NCBI RefSeq assembly: GCF_000003815.2
Contig: NC_049997.1
Coordinates: 14,236,067 to 14,300,066, forward strand
From: Branchiostoma floridae
Lineage: Eukaryota > Chordata > Leptocardii > Amphioxiformes > Branchiostomatidae
Length of the DNA stretch: 64,000 nt
Direction of reading: 5' to 3'
Numbering within the stretch: the stretch's first letter is position 1; every line of letters begins with the position of its first letter. The notes under the pieces are model-generated. The model did not search any database. It had not been told where the DNA came from and saw nothing but the letters and a program-made list of their open reading frames with translations. Position numbers and translations under genes: made by a program. This document shows positions 52,500 through 64,000 of the stretch, one piece after another.

Positions 52500-53545
52500 C
52501 CGAATGTTGTATTATATATCTTAGCTGCCATGTATGGTCTAGACTGTTCAATGTTGAGACGCTGTTTCTGACTCTTACAAAATGACAACTTCGCAATTGA
52601 AAACATACGACTTCCTTCACATATTAGTATCCCAGAATTTGATACCATTGACATGAGTTTCCAAAAATTTTTACTTGGAGTACATGCAAAATCATCAAAT
52701 GACGGCATCCGTGGTGAGTTAGGGACATTTCCCATTTCAATCAATGCTGAGATACAATTAATCAAATACTGGCACCGTCTAGCAAACTTACCCGAAGATT
52801 CTTTACTCCGTGAAGCATATGATGTTTTACTTTCCGGTGAATACGATTGGACAAATCACGTAACTGACATTATCAACTATAATGGTTTTGGACATGCATG
52901 GACAAACCCGAGGTTGTATCATGTTAATATGCTAATCGACCAATTACGACTCCGTTTACAGGATATATACATTCAAGAATGGCATTCTTCTATCCAGAAT
53001 AACTCAAAACTTTCCATTTATTCTGCGCTAAAGGAAAGATACGGACAAAAGAAGTATCTTTCGAACGTACACAATTTCGAACTTCGTAGAGCAATTACAA
53101 AGATAAGAATCTGTAGTCACAAACTAAATATAGAAGCCGGAAGATATTCTAAAATTCCCCGTGACCAGAGGTTTTGTCCATTCTGCCCAAATGAGATCGA
53201 AGACGAACGTCACTTTGTTATGGATTGTTCTCAATATGATGACAAACGTACAGAGCTGTTCACATTACTTTCCGCTCGCTCTAAAGACTTTGCTACTCTC
53301 TGTTCGATAGATAAATTCAAGTACATTCTGGGAGGCGAAAATCCATATTGTGCACAAGTAGGCAAATATATTCACGATTGTTTATACCGTAGAACCAATA
53401 GTGTAAATGACATGCTAGACCCTTTATGTTGATGTATCCATACCTATAGATATCCATACATATGTGTTTAGTTGTACTGTAAGTAGTTGTTATTCATGTA
53501 GACCTTACGAAAGTCGCTGTACTTTTGTCGTTGTCAATAAAGATT
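52500..53545 (+). mobile_element. 5'-truncated non-LTR retrotransposon (LINE), 3' part of the reverse transcriptase ORF
   Basis: An open frame from 52570 to the stop at 53432 has no host-like introns and contains a retroelement C-terminal zinc knuckle: FCPFCPNEIEDERHFVMDC (C-x2-C...H-x4-C), preceded by RRAITKIRICSHKLNIEAGR. This is the zf-RVT arrangement found after the reverse transcriptase domain in several LINE clades. The catalytic RT domain and endonuclease are missing. A frame shift near 52567 separates a short upstream remnant (RLFNVETLFLTLTK). The 3' end carries AATAAAGATTGTATAA at about 53537. The insertion is antisense to the giant gene and ends within 100 bases of its start codon. 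It is not expected to move by itself. Confidence 0.75.
52511..52520 (-). promoter_or_regulatory. Possible TATA-like element upstream of the giant gene
   Basis: The minus strand reads GATATATAAT about 55 bases before the ATG. If transcription starts just downstream, the 5' UTR would be very short. An acceptor-like CTTCCTTCTG...ACTAG also lies just before the ATG, and if that is used the true promoter is further upstream, in or beyond the LINE fragment. The two readings exclude each other. Confidence 0.25.
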
Positions 53546-53634
53546 GTATAACCTAGGACACTGGGAAACACTTCGTTGCGGAATGTTAAGACTTAGATTG
53601 CAACGATACATCAATGTTTTCAACAAACCGTGAT

Positions 53635-54030
53635 TGTACACACGTACACACATACGCGCGCGCGCGTACAGGCACATACACATACACATAAACATACACA
53701 TACACATAAACACACACACGCACGCACACACGAACACAGACACACATTCGCGCGCGTACATACACATACACTGACGCACACGCAAGCGTGTGCGCACATA
53801 CACATCTACACGTAACAACAAAAGTTTATTGCTACTAATTACTTAATCTCATGATATTGATAATAAGCACTGACTAGAATTCTGCCTTTCCACTTTTAAC
53901 TATAAGCTAATATTTAGTCTTTTTTTCACACACATAAGCACACACACAAATACACACAAGCACACACACACAAAAACACATGCACAAACACACACACACA
54001 CAAACACACAGAAACACACACAGAAAAAAA
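53635..54030. repeat. Imperfect CA-rich and CG-containing microsatellite tract
   Basis: There are two blocks, 53635-53805 (ACACACATAC, CGCGCGCGCG, repeated ACATACACATAC) and 53925-54022 (ACACACA mixed with AAACACAC). They lie just upstream of the gap. Confidence 0.8.
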
Positions 54031-54248
54031 TAGGAGACTTAAAAACAGTACGAATGTCCATTAATTTTAGGACGATCTACAGGTAACAACAGAGATCATA
54101 CTGCTAGTAATCACTTGTAATTTCAAAGCATTTTTGATAAGCACTAACTAGAATGAAGTCTATTGTCCATTTTTTTTCCAGAAGGACGGCAGACAAAACC
54201 GGCCCAAAATGCCCCCCAAAACAATCCCAGCTAAATGTCACTCAAACC

Positions 54249-54348
54249 NNNNNNNNNNNNNNNNNNNNNNNNNNNNNNNNNNNNNNNNNNNNNNNNNNNN
54301 NNNNNNNNNNNNNNNNNNNNNNNNNNNNNNNNNNNNNNNNNNNNNNNN
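54249..54348. other. Assembly gap (100 N)
   Basis: Exactly 100 undetermined bases, the conventional size for a gap of unknown length. The flanks are an AC-rich microsatellite region upstream and a MITE downstream, which explains why assembly stopped here. Real sequence of any length may be missing between the giant gene and the right-hand gene. Confidence 0.97.
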
Positions 54349-54457
54349 TAAAGCTAAGTCTAAAGCATTCTTGATGTGACTCCTTTTCATTCATCGTTAA
54401 CAGCAATATGTCATCAAATCTTCGGTTGAACTGTTTTCTAGGGCCGACCTTGAAACA

Positions 54458-54695
54458 CAGGTATCTCACTGCACTTGGGGCACCGGTGCGGCACTGCGGG
54501 GTACGAAAGATTACTCAACGAATCTTAGAGATAAAGAAGAATTATCTTACGTTTTCTGTATTTTGTTGTCTTCTAAGTCATACTTTTACGTATTACGCAA
54601 TATCTGAATCATGAAAAAACAGCTAACACAATAGTGCCGCAGTGAACGAACCCCGCAGTGCCGAACCGGCGCCCCAAGTGCAGTGAGATACCACC
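54458..54695. mobile_element. MITE, GGTATCTCACTGCACTT family, copy 1
   Basis: AGGTATCTCACTGCACTTGG at the left mirrors CCAAGTGCAGTGAGATACC at the right, and the inverted ends extend ~45 bases through the GCACTGCGGGG / CCCCGCAGTGC boxes. The centre (CTTCTAAGTCATACTTTTAC, GTATTACGCAAT) is shared with copy 2 at 55588-55822. It lies 110 bases after the assembly gap. Confidence 0.65.
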
Positions 54696-57020
54696 TTAAG
54701 TAACGACGAACCATTAGCAAAATAGGTCATCGAAGACTATTCAAATACAACTGAAACAAACAGGGACATCTTCAAAACAATATGTATAAACTCAAGCATC
54801 CTCTTTTGGTAGCCAGCAAGATAATGAAATGAAATATAAGACAACTGCACAAAATTTTCAATGTGTTATAATGTGTTCAATTGAGTGATACAAAAGAAGG
54901 TCACAATAAAACGGGTCCTAACCTATAACTTCTAACACTGTGTAGAATTCCGACTCAAAGTTTCCACTGTGCAATTTTTGTCAGGATCATTTGGTATAAG
55001 AAGCTGTTGTCTCCTTAAGATAACGGTAACGCCGAAGCATGTGTCATCACTAAACGTAAAAGGTTCAATCTAATCTATGTGCTGCTTTGTTTGAATGTGA
55101 ATAATTCTAACCAGCGTTAACATTCCAAGACATTCAGATTTTGTTATCTTCTTGCGTAATCTTACTATATAATAGGTGATATTGTCTTCAAATCCCCCTT
55201 CTACTGATAATTCTGTTTTTTCCTATACTACTAGAACAGTGTAGCTTCTTTAATTGATATATATTTCGATGCGATTAATAAAATACAAAAACGACTCTTA
55301 TCCTTTAAGAGTGTCTTTTGTTGATTTCAAGTCAATGCTAACAGTTGTTAGGTAGGCAGAAAAATACGCTTAGCTAATTCATTCTTTATTCTATTCAAGT
55401 CTACTTACCATGAAAACTCGGCTGAGGCAAATTCTCCACCTTTGAGAGCGACCAAGATCCGTGAATCTTCTCAAACAACCCGAGGTTTGCATGCAAATCA
55501 GCTTAGATACCATCTTTGCCTTCTGACAAACCCCTTTCTAGTTTTGAATTGTCGCACGACGACTACTTTGACATGTCGTAAGCCTAAAGGTGCACTCTCA
55601 TTGCACTTACGTCACTGCGGGGTTCGAAAAATACTCAACGAATTTTAGAGATAAAGAACGAATCTTCTTACTTTTGTGTAATTTGTCGTCTTCTAAGTCA
55701 TACTTTTACGTATTACGCAATGTCTAACTTCTAAAAAATTGGAGAAAATGACAAGAGAGTGACTCAGTGAACGAACTCCGCAGTGACGCAAACTTGACCC
55801 AAGTGCAGTGAGAGCGCACCGAAGGGCAATAAACTCTATTGAGTAGTGGCCCCTGTTTCACGGCTCGATCACATGGTCGTCTGCTATCGTAGAATTTTTA
55901 AACAACTTGTTACAGAACCAACCGACAGGAAATAAGATTATAGCATTTTCCGATAGAAGGCAGATGATTCTTACACGACTGTCCCACGAGTTTTCTCAGT
56001 TTGCGATCGCCGTACGACGCTCGCACGACGTATGTGACCAGGCTATAATTTATAAGGCCCGATTTACACTTGTGAATGTACTCAAGTCAGTCTATGTTGT
56101 GTAGTGACATGTTTAGCTAAAGTAAGTTTGCGGTGAGGAAGTAATTTCACATTGATTCACCGTTGTGCAGTCTGGTTATCCAACCGAAAATAGGTTTTTC
56201 ACTTTAACTAAATCCAAAATGATGCCAATACGCAATGCATACGACTTGAATATACGCCGAGGTGTAAATGCGTATTCACAAAGCTCAAAATACATTACAA
56301 TAGAAATTTTGACAGAAAATAACCTCCCTTTTTCAAGTATTGTACCTTAGCTCAAAAGTACCGTACCGTTGTCCAAGCCTGCTTTGTTTTCATAACATTT
56401 ACCGCTCTAAAACTAAAATAACGGACTCACAAAGAATGCATTTTTTCGAACCATAATGTAGTCTTACTACATGCTCTAATTTCAATAAGAAGAGCGCTTT
56501 CATTCTGTTTGAAAAAAAAAAAAACATCACGGCACATTAACTACTGAAATGCAGTAGTTAGGCTTTTATTTCAAACATGTAGAATACATCTTTATGCAGC
56601 CAATGTTTTAAAGAATGTCTGCAATCCTGTTACTGTAGTACAATATTTTTTTTTCATGTGTCAAACGCTTTTTAAAAATCCACGAAAAGAACTATTTACA
56701 TAATTGTATCAATTTTCTTTGATGAAAATGACAATGTCAATTTTCCGTATAATCTGCACACAGGTATACTATATCACTCGATAACGTTTTGTTTTTACAA
56801 AGAATAGACTTTCCGACTAGTTTATTGTTTACAGTTGCTAGGAAATTTAAAACAAAACATAAACATTATTTCATTCGCGTTCATGCCAAACTGAAATAGC
56901 AGCTTGGTACATGACAAAGTGTAGCTATGAGCGTCTATATGAAACAAATAGCACACATCTCTGTAAGTTCTATTGAGTTTACATCCCCCCGCCGGAAATG
57001 AATTTGGCGTTCCATTGAGT
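54696..57020. other. Region between the MITE cluster and the right-hand gene's stop codon
   Basis: Apart from the MITE at 55588-55822 and the duplicated stop region at 56971, this 2.3 kb is AT-rich and shows no exon with splice borders and no open frame above chance. It includes the 3' UTR of the right-hand gene. Confidence 0.4.
55588..55822. mobile_element. MITE, GGTATCTCACTGCACTT family, copy 2
   Basis: The ends read GGTGCACTCTCATTGCACTT and AAGTGCAGTGAGAGCGCACC. The centre matches copy 1, with more changes in the ends than in the middle. No coding sequence is seen. Confidence 0.6.
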
Positions 57021-57045
57021 TTACATCCCCCCGCCGGATCTGAGC
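56971..57045 (-). repeat. 43-base duplication of the stop-codon region, right-hand gene
   Basis: ATTGAGTTTACATCCCCCCG plus CCGGA occurs at 56971 and again at 57014. The second is the real end of the coding sequence (RSGGGM then TAA). The first repeats it in the 3' UTR, including its own in-frame-looking GGM-stop. Confidence 0.65.
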
Positions 57046-60000
57046 TTGGACTGCATCCACCGCTCCTCCCACTTCTGTTCCCTCTCCAACAGCTGGTCCC
57101 GGAGGTCGTACTCAGGACTGCGTCTTCTCTTAGCTGGGAAAGAAAAGTAAAGGACGAGCTATGCTTTAGTCACAATTGTACATAAAGAAGCCCTGCCGGG
57201 CAGTTGACGGGCTGTTTTTTTTACTTATTGGCGTGATACTTGACCCCATGTGACACCCTGCGGCTACCAGGCTATATTGGGGTCAGACCGGACCCCGGGT
57301 TGATCTTAAGTCTAATCTATATCAACTCGTGATTCAGTAACAAATAGACTTTGCCAACTATGGCTAACGTCACATCTCCAAACCGGGCCAGGCAGGGCTG
57401 ATTGTGGAAACGAAAAATAGAAATGTATACGTAAAAATATACACAAATATTACCCACGACTATTCTTCTTACGTCTTTTGTAGTTTGGTGTCTTTTACAT
57501 CATACCTTTTTTCCAGAAAGCCCCGGTTTGGAATAAGACACTAGGGCTTAGGTCTTATTTCCGAAATGGGCCCGGTTGGGATGTTTGCGGAAACGATATA
57601 TGAAAATTTTACCAAGGAATATTTTTACACAAATTATGCTCCTATTTTTTTTTTAAATTCTGTGTGCTTTGTTGCCTTTCTTATCCTATTTTCGCTGCCT
57701 GGTCGGGCCCCGGTTTGGAAATGTGACCCTAGCATATGCGGACCCCCCATGAAAATCTGACGGAGGCATTACGTACCTGCTGGCGCAGCCTCGACCGTCA
57801 GCGGCGCGATGGTGTCCCGGGTGTGCTCGGTACATGCTGACGTGGCCCAGTCCTCAACAAACTTGCGAGCCGCTGTTTCCACGTCGGCCACCACGTCCGG
57901 GTTCGTAACGTAGATGGTAACGCCGGTGACGTCCTTGTTGTAGACCATAGCGACCTTGAAATAGAGATAACACAAAAGCGAAACCATGTTGTTACTGTGA
58001 ATTATTTTTTCTACACCGATGTAGGTTAGACATCCAGGTAATAAGATACACCAAAATTAGTTACTCAAGCAACTGGATATCGTTTGGGAAACGATCAGAC
58101 GTTTCGGATAGAATCCACTATCCTTCGTCGGTGACACTGAAATGACCTGGAAGAAATTGATCTTTTATACCCTAACTATGAATGAAGACAATTTTAGATG
58201 TCCAATCGGAGACATTGTAAGACAAGTCAAGCTGAAGACAGTTTGGATTCCAACAGCAAACAACTTGACTTTGCCCTACATTTGTTTGCTGTTGGAATGA
58301 TAATGATAAGATTGTGGAAGTTTACATGTATTGGTATAATCTATTGTTATTGATTTTAAAGCAAGAATAAAGAACTGGGCGTTAAAACGTGACAGAGGAC
58401 GCCACAAACTATCTGCTACATTTCATCCACTGCTCAGTGATTCGCGTGTTTGAAATCTACATTAAGTTGCGTATGTGTGGAAGAGAAATTCATAATATCT
58501 TCACATCTGAATTGTTCACAGTAACTGTTACAAAACATACACAGCTTATGAGTTTTGTTTTGATTAACCTCTTCAATGAGAGTTTTGTTTTTACCTGCAG
58601 CGAGCTTTCCAGACTGTTGATCTCCTCCTCTGTCGCCACCCAGACGTTGACCTGCCCCCGGGCGTGCATGGCGTACAGCTTGTACAGCAGGTCCATGATG
58701 GGGAGGGGGTTCTGCTCGGAGGAGTACAGCTCTTGCTCAGCGCTTTGAGCAGGGTCGGGTCGGTAGCGCTCGTCAACGCTTTGTACTAAGGAGGGAAACA
58801 ACAACAAAGTCAGTGTTATGATATCAAGTAGGTTATAGTTTATTTCCTTCATGATAGTAACTCTTTCACACTGTTGTTTCATACAGATATTTGTACTCAA
58901 AGAAACAAAACATAACATAGCATAGCAAGAAAACAAACGTTACTGCAATTTCAGAAAAAGCTATCAGGGACCTAATATTATACCCTTATGACCCAAACGT
59001 CTGTAATCTATCATTCAAAAATCAAGAACATGGCATGACTAGAACAGGAAGTTCAAGTGCAGTATAACTATAAGAAAAACAGATGGGTGGGAGGAGAAAA
59101 ACCGACCTTGACTCTCGTCTTATCAACATACCAAGTAACCTCCCACCTACTAGTATCCATAGTTTTGTATGTTATGCTGGCCAGAGAGGGTAGGAAGCAC
59201 AAACAGATACAGATACACACACACACACGCACACACACATATATACAAACAAACACACAGGTGCATCAACACTGAACAAAGACCTTCCGCGTTCAGTGCC
59301 GATGTGTTAGATGTTAAACTACATGCTGGCATGTACTATATACACTACGGTCGTCAGTACGTACCCAACAAGGAGAAAAGTGGTGCCTCGATGATACAGT
59401 GCCCGGGATGACACGCATAAGCCTTTAGCTCCAGGTTGTTTCTGGGATGAATGTTGGTGACGTCAGTTTCGTTGTTCCCCAGGTTGAAGGGAACCCAGTG
59501 CATGAAATTGTTGCAGTTTCGGACCTTTTCGTCCCAGATGCTTCCTGGAGGAACGAAAATGTTTGCATGAATTAGCAACAAAATGATGCTTAGAATTAAG
59601 ATTTTAAAAAGATGTATTACTATAAACGCTGCGTTGGCAATCAAGATAGCACGAAGCTTAAACTTCCCCACAGAAAACGGCAGCAAATCGAATTTTAGAC
59701 TGTCCTACAGTTGTCTTCACATTTCAATGCCCAATCGTTTCCCTATGTCACGTGACACACATGTGACGTCAGCACTTGGTCAAACGTGTCAGGAGTCAGG
59801 AAGTCTATACCGCCCCCAGTCTTCTATGATTAAGCTTTTGATTTCTTGATTGTGCAGTTTAGTCTGTTTATATGTGTTACATATTTGGCTGACTGATGAA
59901 AGATACAGAGGTCTAAGTATCTGAAAAAAATGATATCATAATTTGATATCTATAGTTTAAGAACTCGAGGTGTCCGAGACGTCAAACTCACCTTCCATAC

Positions 60001-63000
60001 AAGTGCCACATGCTCCAGTGCAGCCCCGCAAAGCAGCTCGCAGCCTGTCTTCAAGGTCACCTTCCAAGTACTTTCGGACCACCATGCTCATCACATGGGA
60101 TACCTGATGAGGAAAAACATCACTGACTTGTTATCATCAGGACAGACGATTTAAATAACGATATTTTGAGTATCGAGATGTGGTAATCCATAAAAAGAGA
60201 ACTAACGACCGTGCAGTCTTCTGCTGCCCTGCATAAATTGGGCATGTATCTTCCAAAATCATGAAAATCCATTCATCCGTCCGTAAATCATCTTCTTTCC
60301 GAAAGTCTCTGATAAAAACATCCTTGCAGTATATAACCGGATGCACATGCTGTGCCTGTGTGCGGGTCCGGTTATTTAACCGGTTGGGGGTATTCCCCAC
60401 AGGAACATTTGTGGCTTCTGTGTGGTAACCAGGAACAGCTGGGAAGAAGATGGGGGCTGCATGAATGGGGTCAAGGGTCAATATCCTGGTTGCGCAATCA
60501 ATCACAGAGCTCTTTGCGGGCATAAATTATGTTAATGAGCCAAGATGGCCGACTGTCGTCTGCAGATATGGTTTTTTCATGTTTTTTTCGTGCTTTGGGG
60601 CATAAATGCTTAGTTAAGTCGCTAAAATGTCAAAGTTAACTTGGTAACAAGTGCATAAGGAGCCTTTCCCCACTGATTCTGAGGCAGAACATCCAATTTT
60701 GGGCAAGAATGGTGAAGAAATGCTGCCAAACATGAGAAAAGAAGATATGCACATGAACTTTACCATTTTTATGGAAAATTACCCCCCACGCAACAGGAAA
60801 CGAATTAGGACAGTCTGTTAAGCTGCAAATTCGACCTTGGTTACTTTTGTGGAGGTCATTGAGTACCTTGATGTGGCAAATAATTAGTGACAGATGGAGC
60901 TGATCATATGTTACATTATCCTATTGAACAGCCTTTTCAGCACCCAGGACAATACCTAGCCATAAACTCACCTGCAGTGATACCTGGGTAATTTTTTTTG
61001 CTGCATGTGTGGCTCTGATGTTGTCAGTATGTCATAGGAATGTTGTAGTGTTGATACTAAGATTATTTATGAAATTCAGGTATTATTAATACAAAAGTTT
61101 ATGAAAATAACTTGTTTTATTGATTTATTACCCTTGCATATCATTTTTATGACTCAGGGTCAAACTTTGAAGACATTACTTAAAAGTAGAGACTCTCAGC
61201 TTTCTATTGATGTATAACATTATAGGGTTACTTAAATGCAAAGTAAGTAAAAAATAGCAAAGTAAAAGCATTTCCCATACTTTGAAGAGAATCAAAAATG
61301 CCCAGCACAGGGAGGGTATATGGGTAAAAAATTGCCAGCAGGACAAGGGATAAGAAAGATGTTAGGGGTCCCAAACTTTCTTCTTAGCACAAAAGCTATC
61401 TATCAATTACAAATCGTGGCCATTTCTTTCAAGCTCTGTCCAAAGGCCATGAATTTCAAAACATTCCATCAATAATAGCTTCGTAAGTTGTGCTAGTCAC
61501 CGTTGAATACAAACAAATACCGATCCAAAACACTCATCATCATCATCATTCACTGTGTTCTACATCTCATGTCTTTATGAAGATCTGTAGCTGCTGCATT
61601 CAGCCTTCTTTATGTTTCTCCGCTGTTCTTCCTTAGCTCTTTGAGTTTCTTTATCAATTGTAAGAGAGGCCTCCGTGCTTTATGTCTGCTTTCAAATCTG
61701 AACACGCTTACGCACGAATGCTATCAAAAACATAACCTTCTTGGCGAAGGTAATTGTACTGTACTGTACCTCGTTGTCCCTATGTGCTGCCGTCTGTGAG
61801 CAGTGTGTGGTAGAAGAGGATGGCGTGCACACGTCGTTTGCTGTTCTCTTCTTGCGTCTCTTGGCGCTGCTGGGATGTTCAAAGTCGCTGGACTGCTTCT
61901 CGGGAGCGATAAAGTCCAGACAGGCAGATACCGGGTCATCTGGCTCAATGATGCGGTCCTCTGCGGAGAGAAAAATCCATAATTATGATTACGTTTATGA
62001 ACATTAATAACGCTTTTTAGGCATCTTCTACATAACAGTGGCCACTGAGCAAGAAAGGGTGAAAAGGATTGAACCAGAGGAAAGCCTGATGACGACCATC
62101 GCGTCTTACATACATATTTCATGGACGAAAAGGACTGTGATGATGATGGTTGAAAGATCATTGACAACCATCGAGAGCATGTGAGGCCTTAGCATTAATT
62201 GATGTAAGTCATGACTAAAGATTTGTTGCTATTTATATTCTCTGTAACACTTCCTCGTGCATGTAAACCTAGCACCACAGCACTACCATTGAGACAAGAC
62301 ACTACATTTCAACTTACACATAAGTCTTCAAGTATTTGATGACAGTGTGTGCTTACCCTCCGAAGCGAAGACGTACTCGTCCGTTTTGTCGAACCACTCA
62401 TCTTCAGACGTGTCGGCCGGTAGAGCATCTGATGTCTCCACCCATAGCTCCTGCTCATTCCGCATGTCAACAAAGATGGAGTCGGTGTATAGTCCCAGCC
62501 CTGTAGGTGAATAGTCGCGGAAATGATCTGTTAGGTCAGATGTTTTATTTTTGGAATGTAGGTAGCTTTGACAAAAGTGTACAAATGAAACAAAATTAGA
62601 AGGTAATCAGCGAAATTAGATAGTACATGACTATGTAATACTATATTCTATCATTATAGCAGTTTTTTTTAATTGTATCTCTTGTCTTGGATACGATACT
62701 TGACATTTGGAGTTTGAGCTCCCTAACATCTAATTTTGGAATTACAAGGGTATTTTTGTCGAAACAGTCCAAGGAAGATAACTGAAGAAAGGAACGACGG
62801 ATTTCCATCATTCTAGGCATGTTGGTAGCTTAGACAAAGATCTACACAAACATGTATATATCATGCAAATAAGGACTTAATTTGTATAACGCATATCTAG
62901 TGCGGCTTGGGAAAGACTTTTTAAAAACATTAAAACACGTAAAAGAATCGACATACCTATGGAAACGCCGGCCGTTTTGAAGAGCTTTCCGCACTGAGAA

Positions 63001-63706
63001 GCAGCGATAGTCGCCAGCCGTGCGGGGTTGTATGTCTCAGTGTCCACGCCGTCCTCGTAACTGAGCTGCATGGCGTACCCGCGGTTGAAGGTGTTGTACC
63101 GCGGGTCGTTGATGCCGTACTCGTTACTCTGAGCAGGCGTGGAACGGTACCCCACATTCACCACGATCTTACGTCGGGCCGCTCCTGGAGAAATGAGACA
63201 TAGTTACTAGTTATAACTTATAGTGGTGGATACCGGCACAGAAAATTCAGGCACAAGAACTGGTACGCTCCATGTCCAGAGGATCATGTCCAGACCTGAA
63301 CCTGGGTCTTATTGTCTGTGAAAACGTGTGAACGGGCAATACTCAAAATAATGGTCCATTTCGCTACCAAAGAATCTGATTGATGGATTATCTGACTTCT
63401 ACTGGCATTTAAAGTCCTTTACGTAATCAACACTAATGCCTCTGTTGACTTAACCATTTTTACCATGATTCTACAATCAGACTTCGTCTATCAACTCTCC
63501 TCTACTTCGCTCTTATTTTCTTTAGCCGGTAAGCCTCAGAACACGTGAACGTTTACAACAGATAATATCTTACCGTTGTTATATTTGTTATCACGTGTTG
63601 AGATGGCCTGGTAACATTTTACCAGGGTGGGGTCCAACCGGAAGTAGCGCTCATCCGGGTCCTTGAAGTCACCGATCGTAGCGTCATCGCACAGATATTT
63701 GTCCTC
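57021..63706 (-). CDS. 3' ten exons of an unrecognised gene (489 residues to stop); 5' end beyond window
   Basis: Exons in transcript order are 63574-63706, 62957-63184, 62357-62500, 61770-61960, 59992-60103, 59365-59544, 58595-58785, 57777-57954 and 57021-57133, each with GT-AG ends and closing phases. (A tenth or earlier exon must lie beyond 63706, because the first one opens in frame after an acceptor.) The protein is soluble-looking. Visible stretches are CDDATIGDFKDPDERYFRLD, NVGYRSTPAQSNEYGINDPR, an acidic block (TSEDEWFDKTDEY), a basic SAKRRKKR block resembling a nuclear localisation signal, a CTGACGTC cysteine cluster, and CNNFMHWVPFNLGNNETD. The C-terminus is charged and helical, KRRRSPEYDLRDQLLEREQK then WEERWMQSKL, ending RSGGGM. 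I do not recognise the family. The two basic clusters hint at a nuclear or cytoplasmic protein, unlike its neighbours. Confidence 0.8.
57180..57740. mobile_element. Cluster of small inverted-repeat elements in the last intron of the right-hand gene
   Basis: A GC-rich fragment (about 57190-57310, ending GACCCCGGGTTGATC) is followed by two back-to-back copies of the CACATTTCCAAACCGGGGCC family: 57361-57540 (AACGTCACATCTCCAAACCG to CCCCGGTTTGGAA) and 57545-57735 (CTTATTTCCGAAATGGGCCC to GGCCCCGGTTTGGAAATGTG). The cluster fills most of the 643-base intron. Confidence 0.5.
58018..58162 (+). repeat. GGTTAGACATCCAGG-family copy, right-hand gene
   Basis: This is the best-preserved copy: GTAGGTTAGACATCCAGGTA, AAGCAACTGGATATCGTTTG, GATCAGACGTTTCGGATAG and CCTTCGTCGGTGACACTGAA in order. 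Confidence 0.5.
60104..61769. other. 1.67 kb intron of the right-hand gene
   Basis: The longest intron seen in this gene. It contains a CATCATCATCATCATT run at about 61535. I find no exon-like segment and no recognised repeat in it. Confidence 0.4.
63222..63480 (+). repeat. Dispersed repeat, GGTCCAGGTCTGGACCTGAA family, copy 2
   Basis: ACCGGCACAGAAAATTCAGG, GTCCAGACCTGAACCTGGG, GTGAAAACGTGTGAACGGG and ATACTCAAAATAATGGTCC follow the order of copy 1 at 51808-52095. It occupies the intron between the first two exons seen of the right-hand gene. Confidence 0.5.
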
Positions 63707-64000
63707 CTAATATGGAAACAAGTTACAAGAAGAGCGTCAATTGAGGAGTCGAGATTGTTTAAAGTAAATAATTGTTCATGTAGTTAACAGGCCAGTCGTG
63801 GACGCAAACCTACTGTAACACTATTTTCACTTAGTCTGTGTAACACAAACTCTGCTGTCCAGGGCTGTATTACAGTAACTCTACGCAGGAAGACGGTCGT
63901 GGCTGGTATAAGCAAGATTTTATCATGCTACATTTTCACCAGCCCCCCAAGAAACAACCCGAGACCCAAAATTCATGACTAAAGCATGTCCAGTGCAGAA

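Noticed and set aside
1-64000. tRNA, rRNA and other structured RNA genes
   Set aside because: I scanned for A/B-box and cloverleaf patterns by eye and found none convincing. A covariance-model search would be needed to exclude them.

Overview
This window is eukaryotic nuclear DNA. Genes are split into many short exons with clean GT-AG junctions, introns are AT-rich, and the introns are full of short inverted-terminal-repeat elements, microsatellites and retroelement scraps. There is one 100-base run of N. The large extracellular FN3-type modules, the Penelope-like GIY-YIG endonuclease remnants and the dense small DNA transposons fit a cephalochordate (amphioxus, Branchiostoma) best. That assignment is an inference from style, not from a database match.

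Layout. (1) 1-2.6 kb, plus strand: the last four exons of a single-pass membrane protein, with a transmembrane helix followed by a proline- and arginine-rich cytoplasmic tail. (2) 52.46 kb down to 3.25 kb, minus strand: one very large gene. I could build it exon by exon as 65 coding exons whose phases all close, giving about 3,362 residues. It has a signal peptide, a cysteine-rich EMI/EGF-like N-terminal region, then a long chain of fibronectin-III-like modules with two inserted oddities (a six-cysteine knob and a galactose-binding-like module). It has no transmembrane segment, so it is predicted to be secreted. (3) 63.7 kb down to 57.0 kb, minus strand: the last ten exons (489 residues) of a second gene, which I do not recognise; its 5' end lies outside the window.

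The membrane-protein gene and the giant gene converge tail to tail, with fewer than 200 bases between their polyadenylation signals. The giant gene and the right-hand gene lie head to tail, separated by 4.6 kb that holds a 5'-truncated LINE, a sequencing gap and two copies of one small inverted-repeat transposon.

The intron content is the most unusual part. Two copies (3.4 and 2.6 kb) of one element lie in opposite orientation on either side of exons 33-35 of the giant gene. Those three exons total 615 bases and begin and end in phase 0, so they could be skipped, circularised or inverted without breaking the frame. Intron 7 carries a 2.67 kb fold-back element with 0.94 kb arms ending in TTAA. 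Intron 35 carries a second, smaller TTAA-bounded element. Three exons (40, 44 and 46) show partial tandem copies of their own 5' splice-site region in the following intron.

Limits: exon calls come from reading frame, splice motifs and phase only. An extra in-phase exon could have been missed. Protein family names are by motif recognition, and repeat boundaries are approximate unless a terminal repeat is described.
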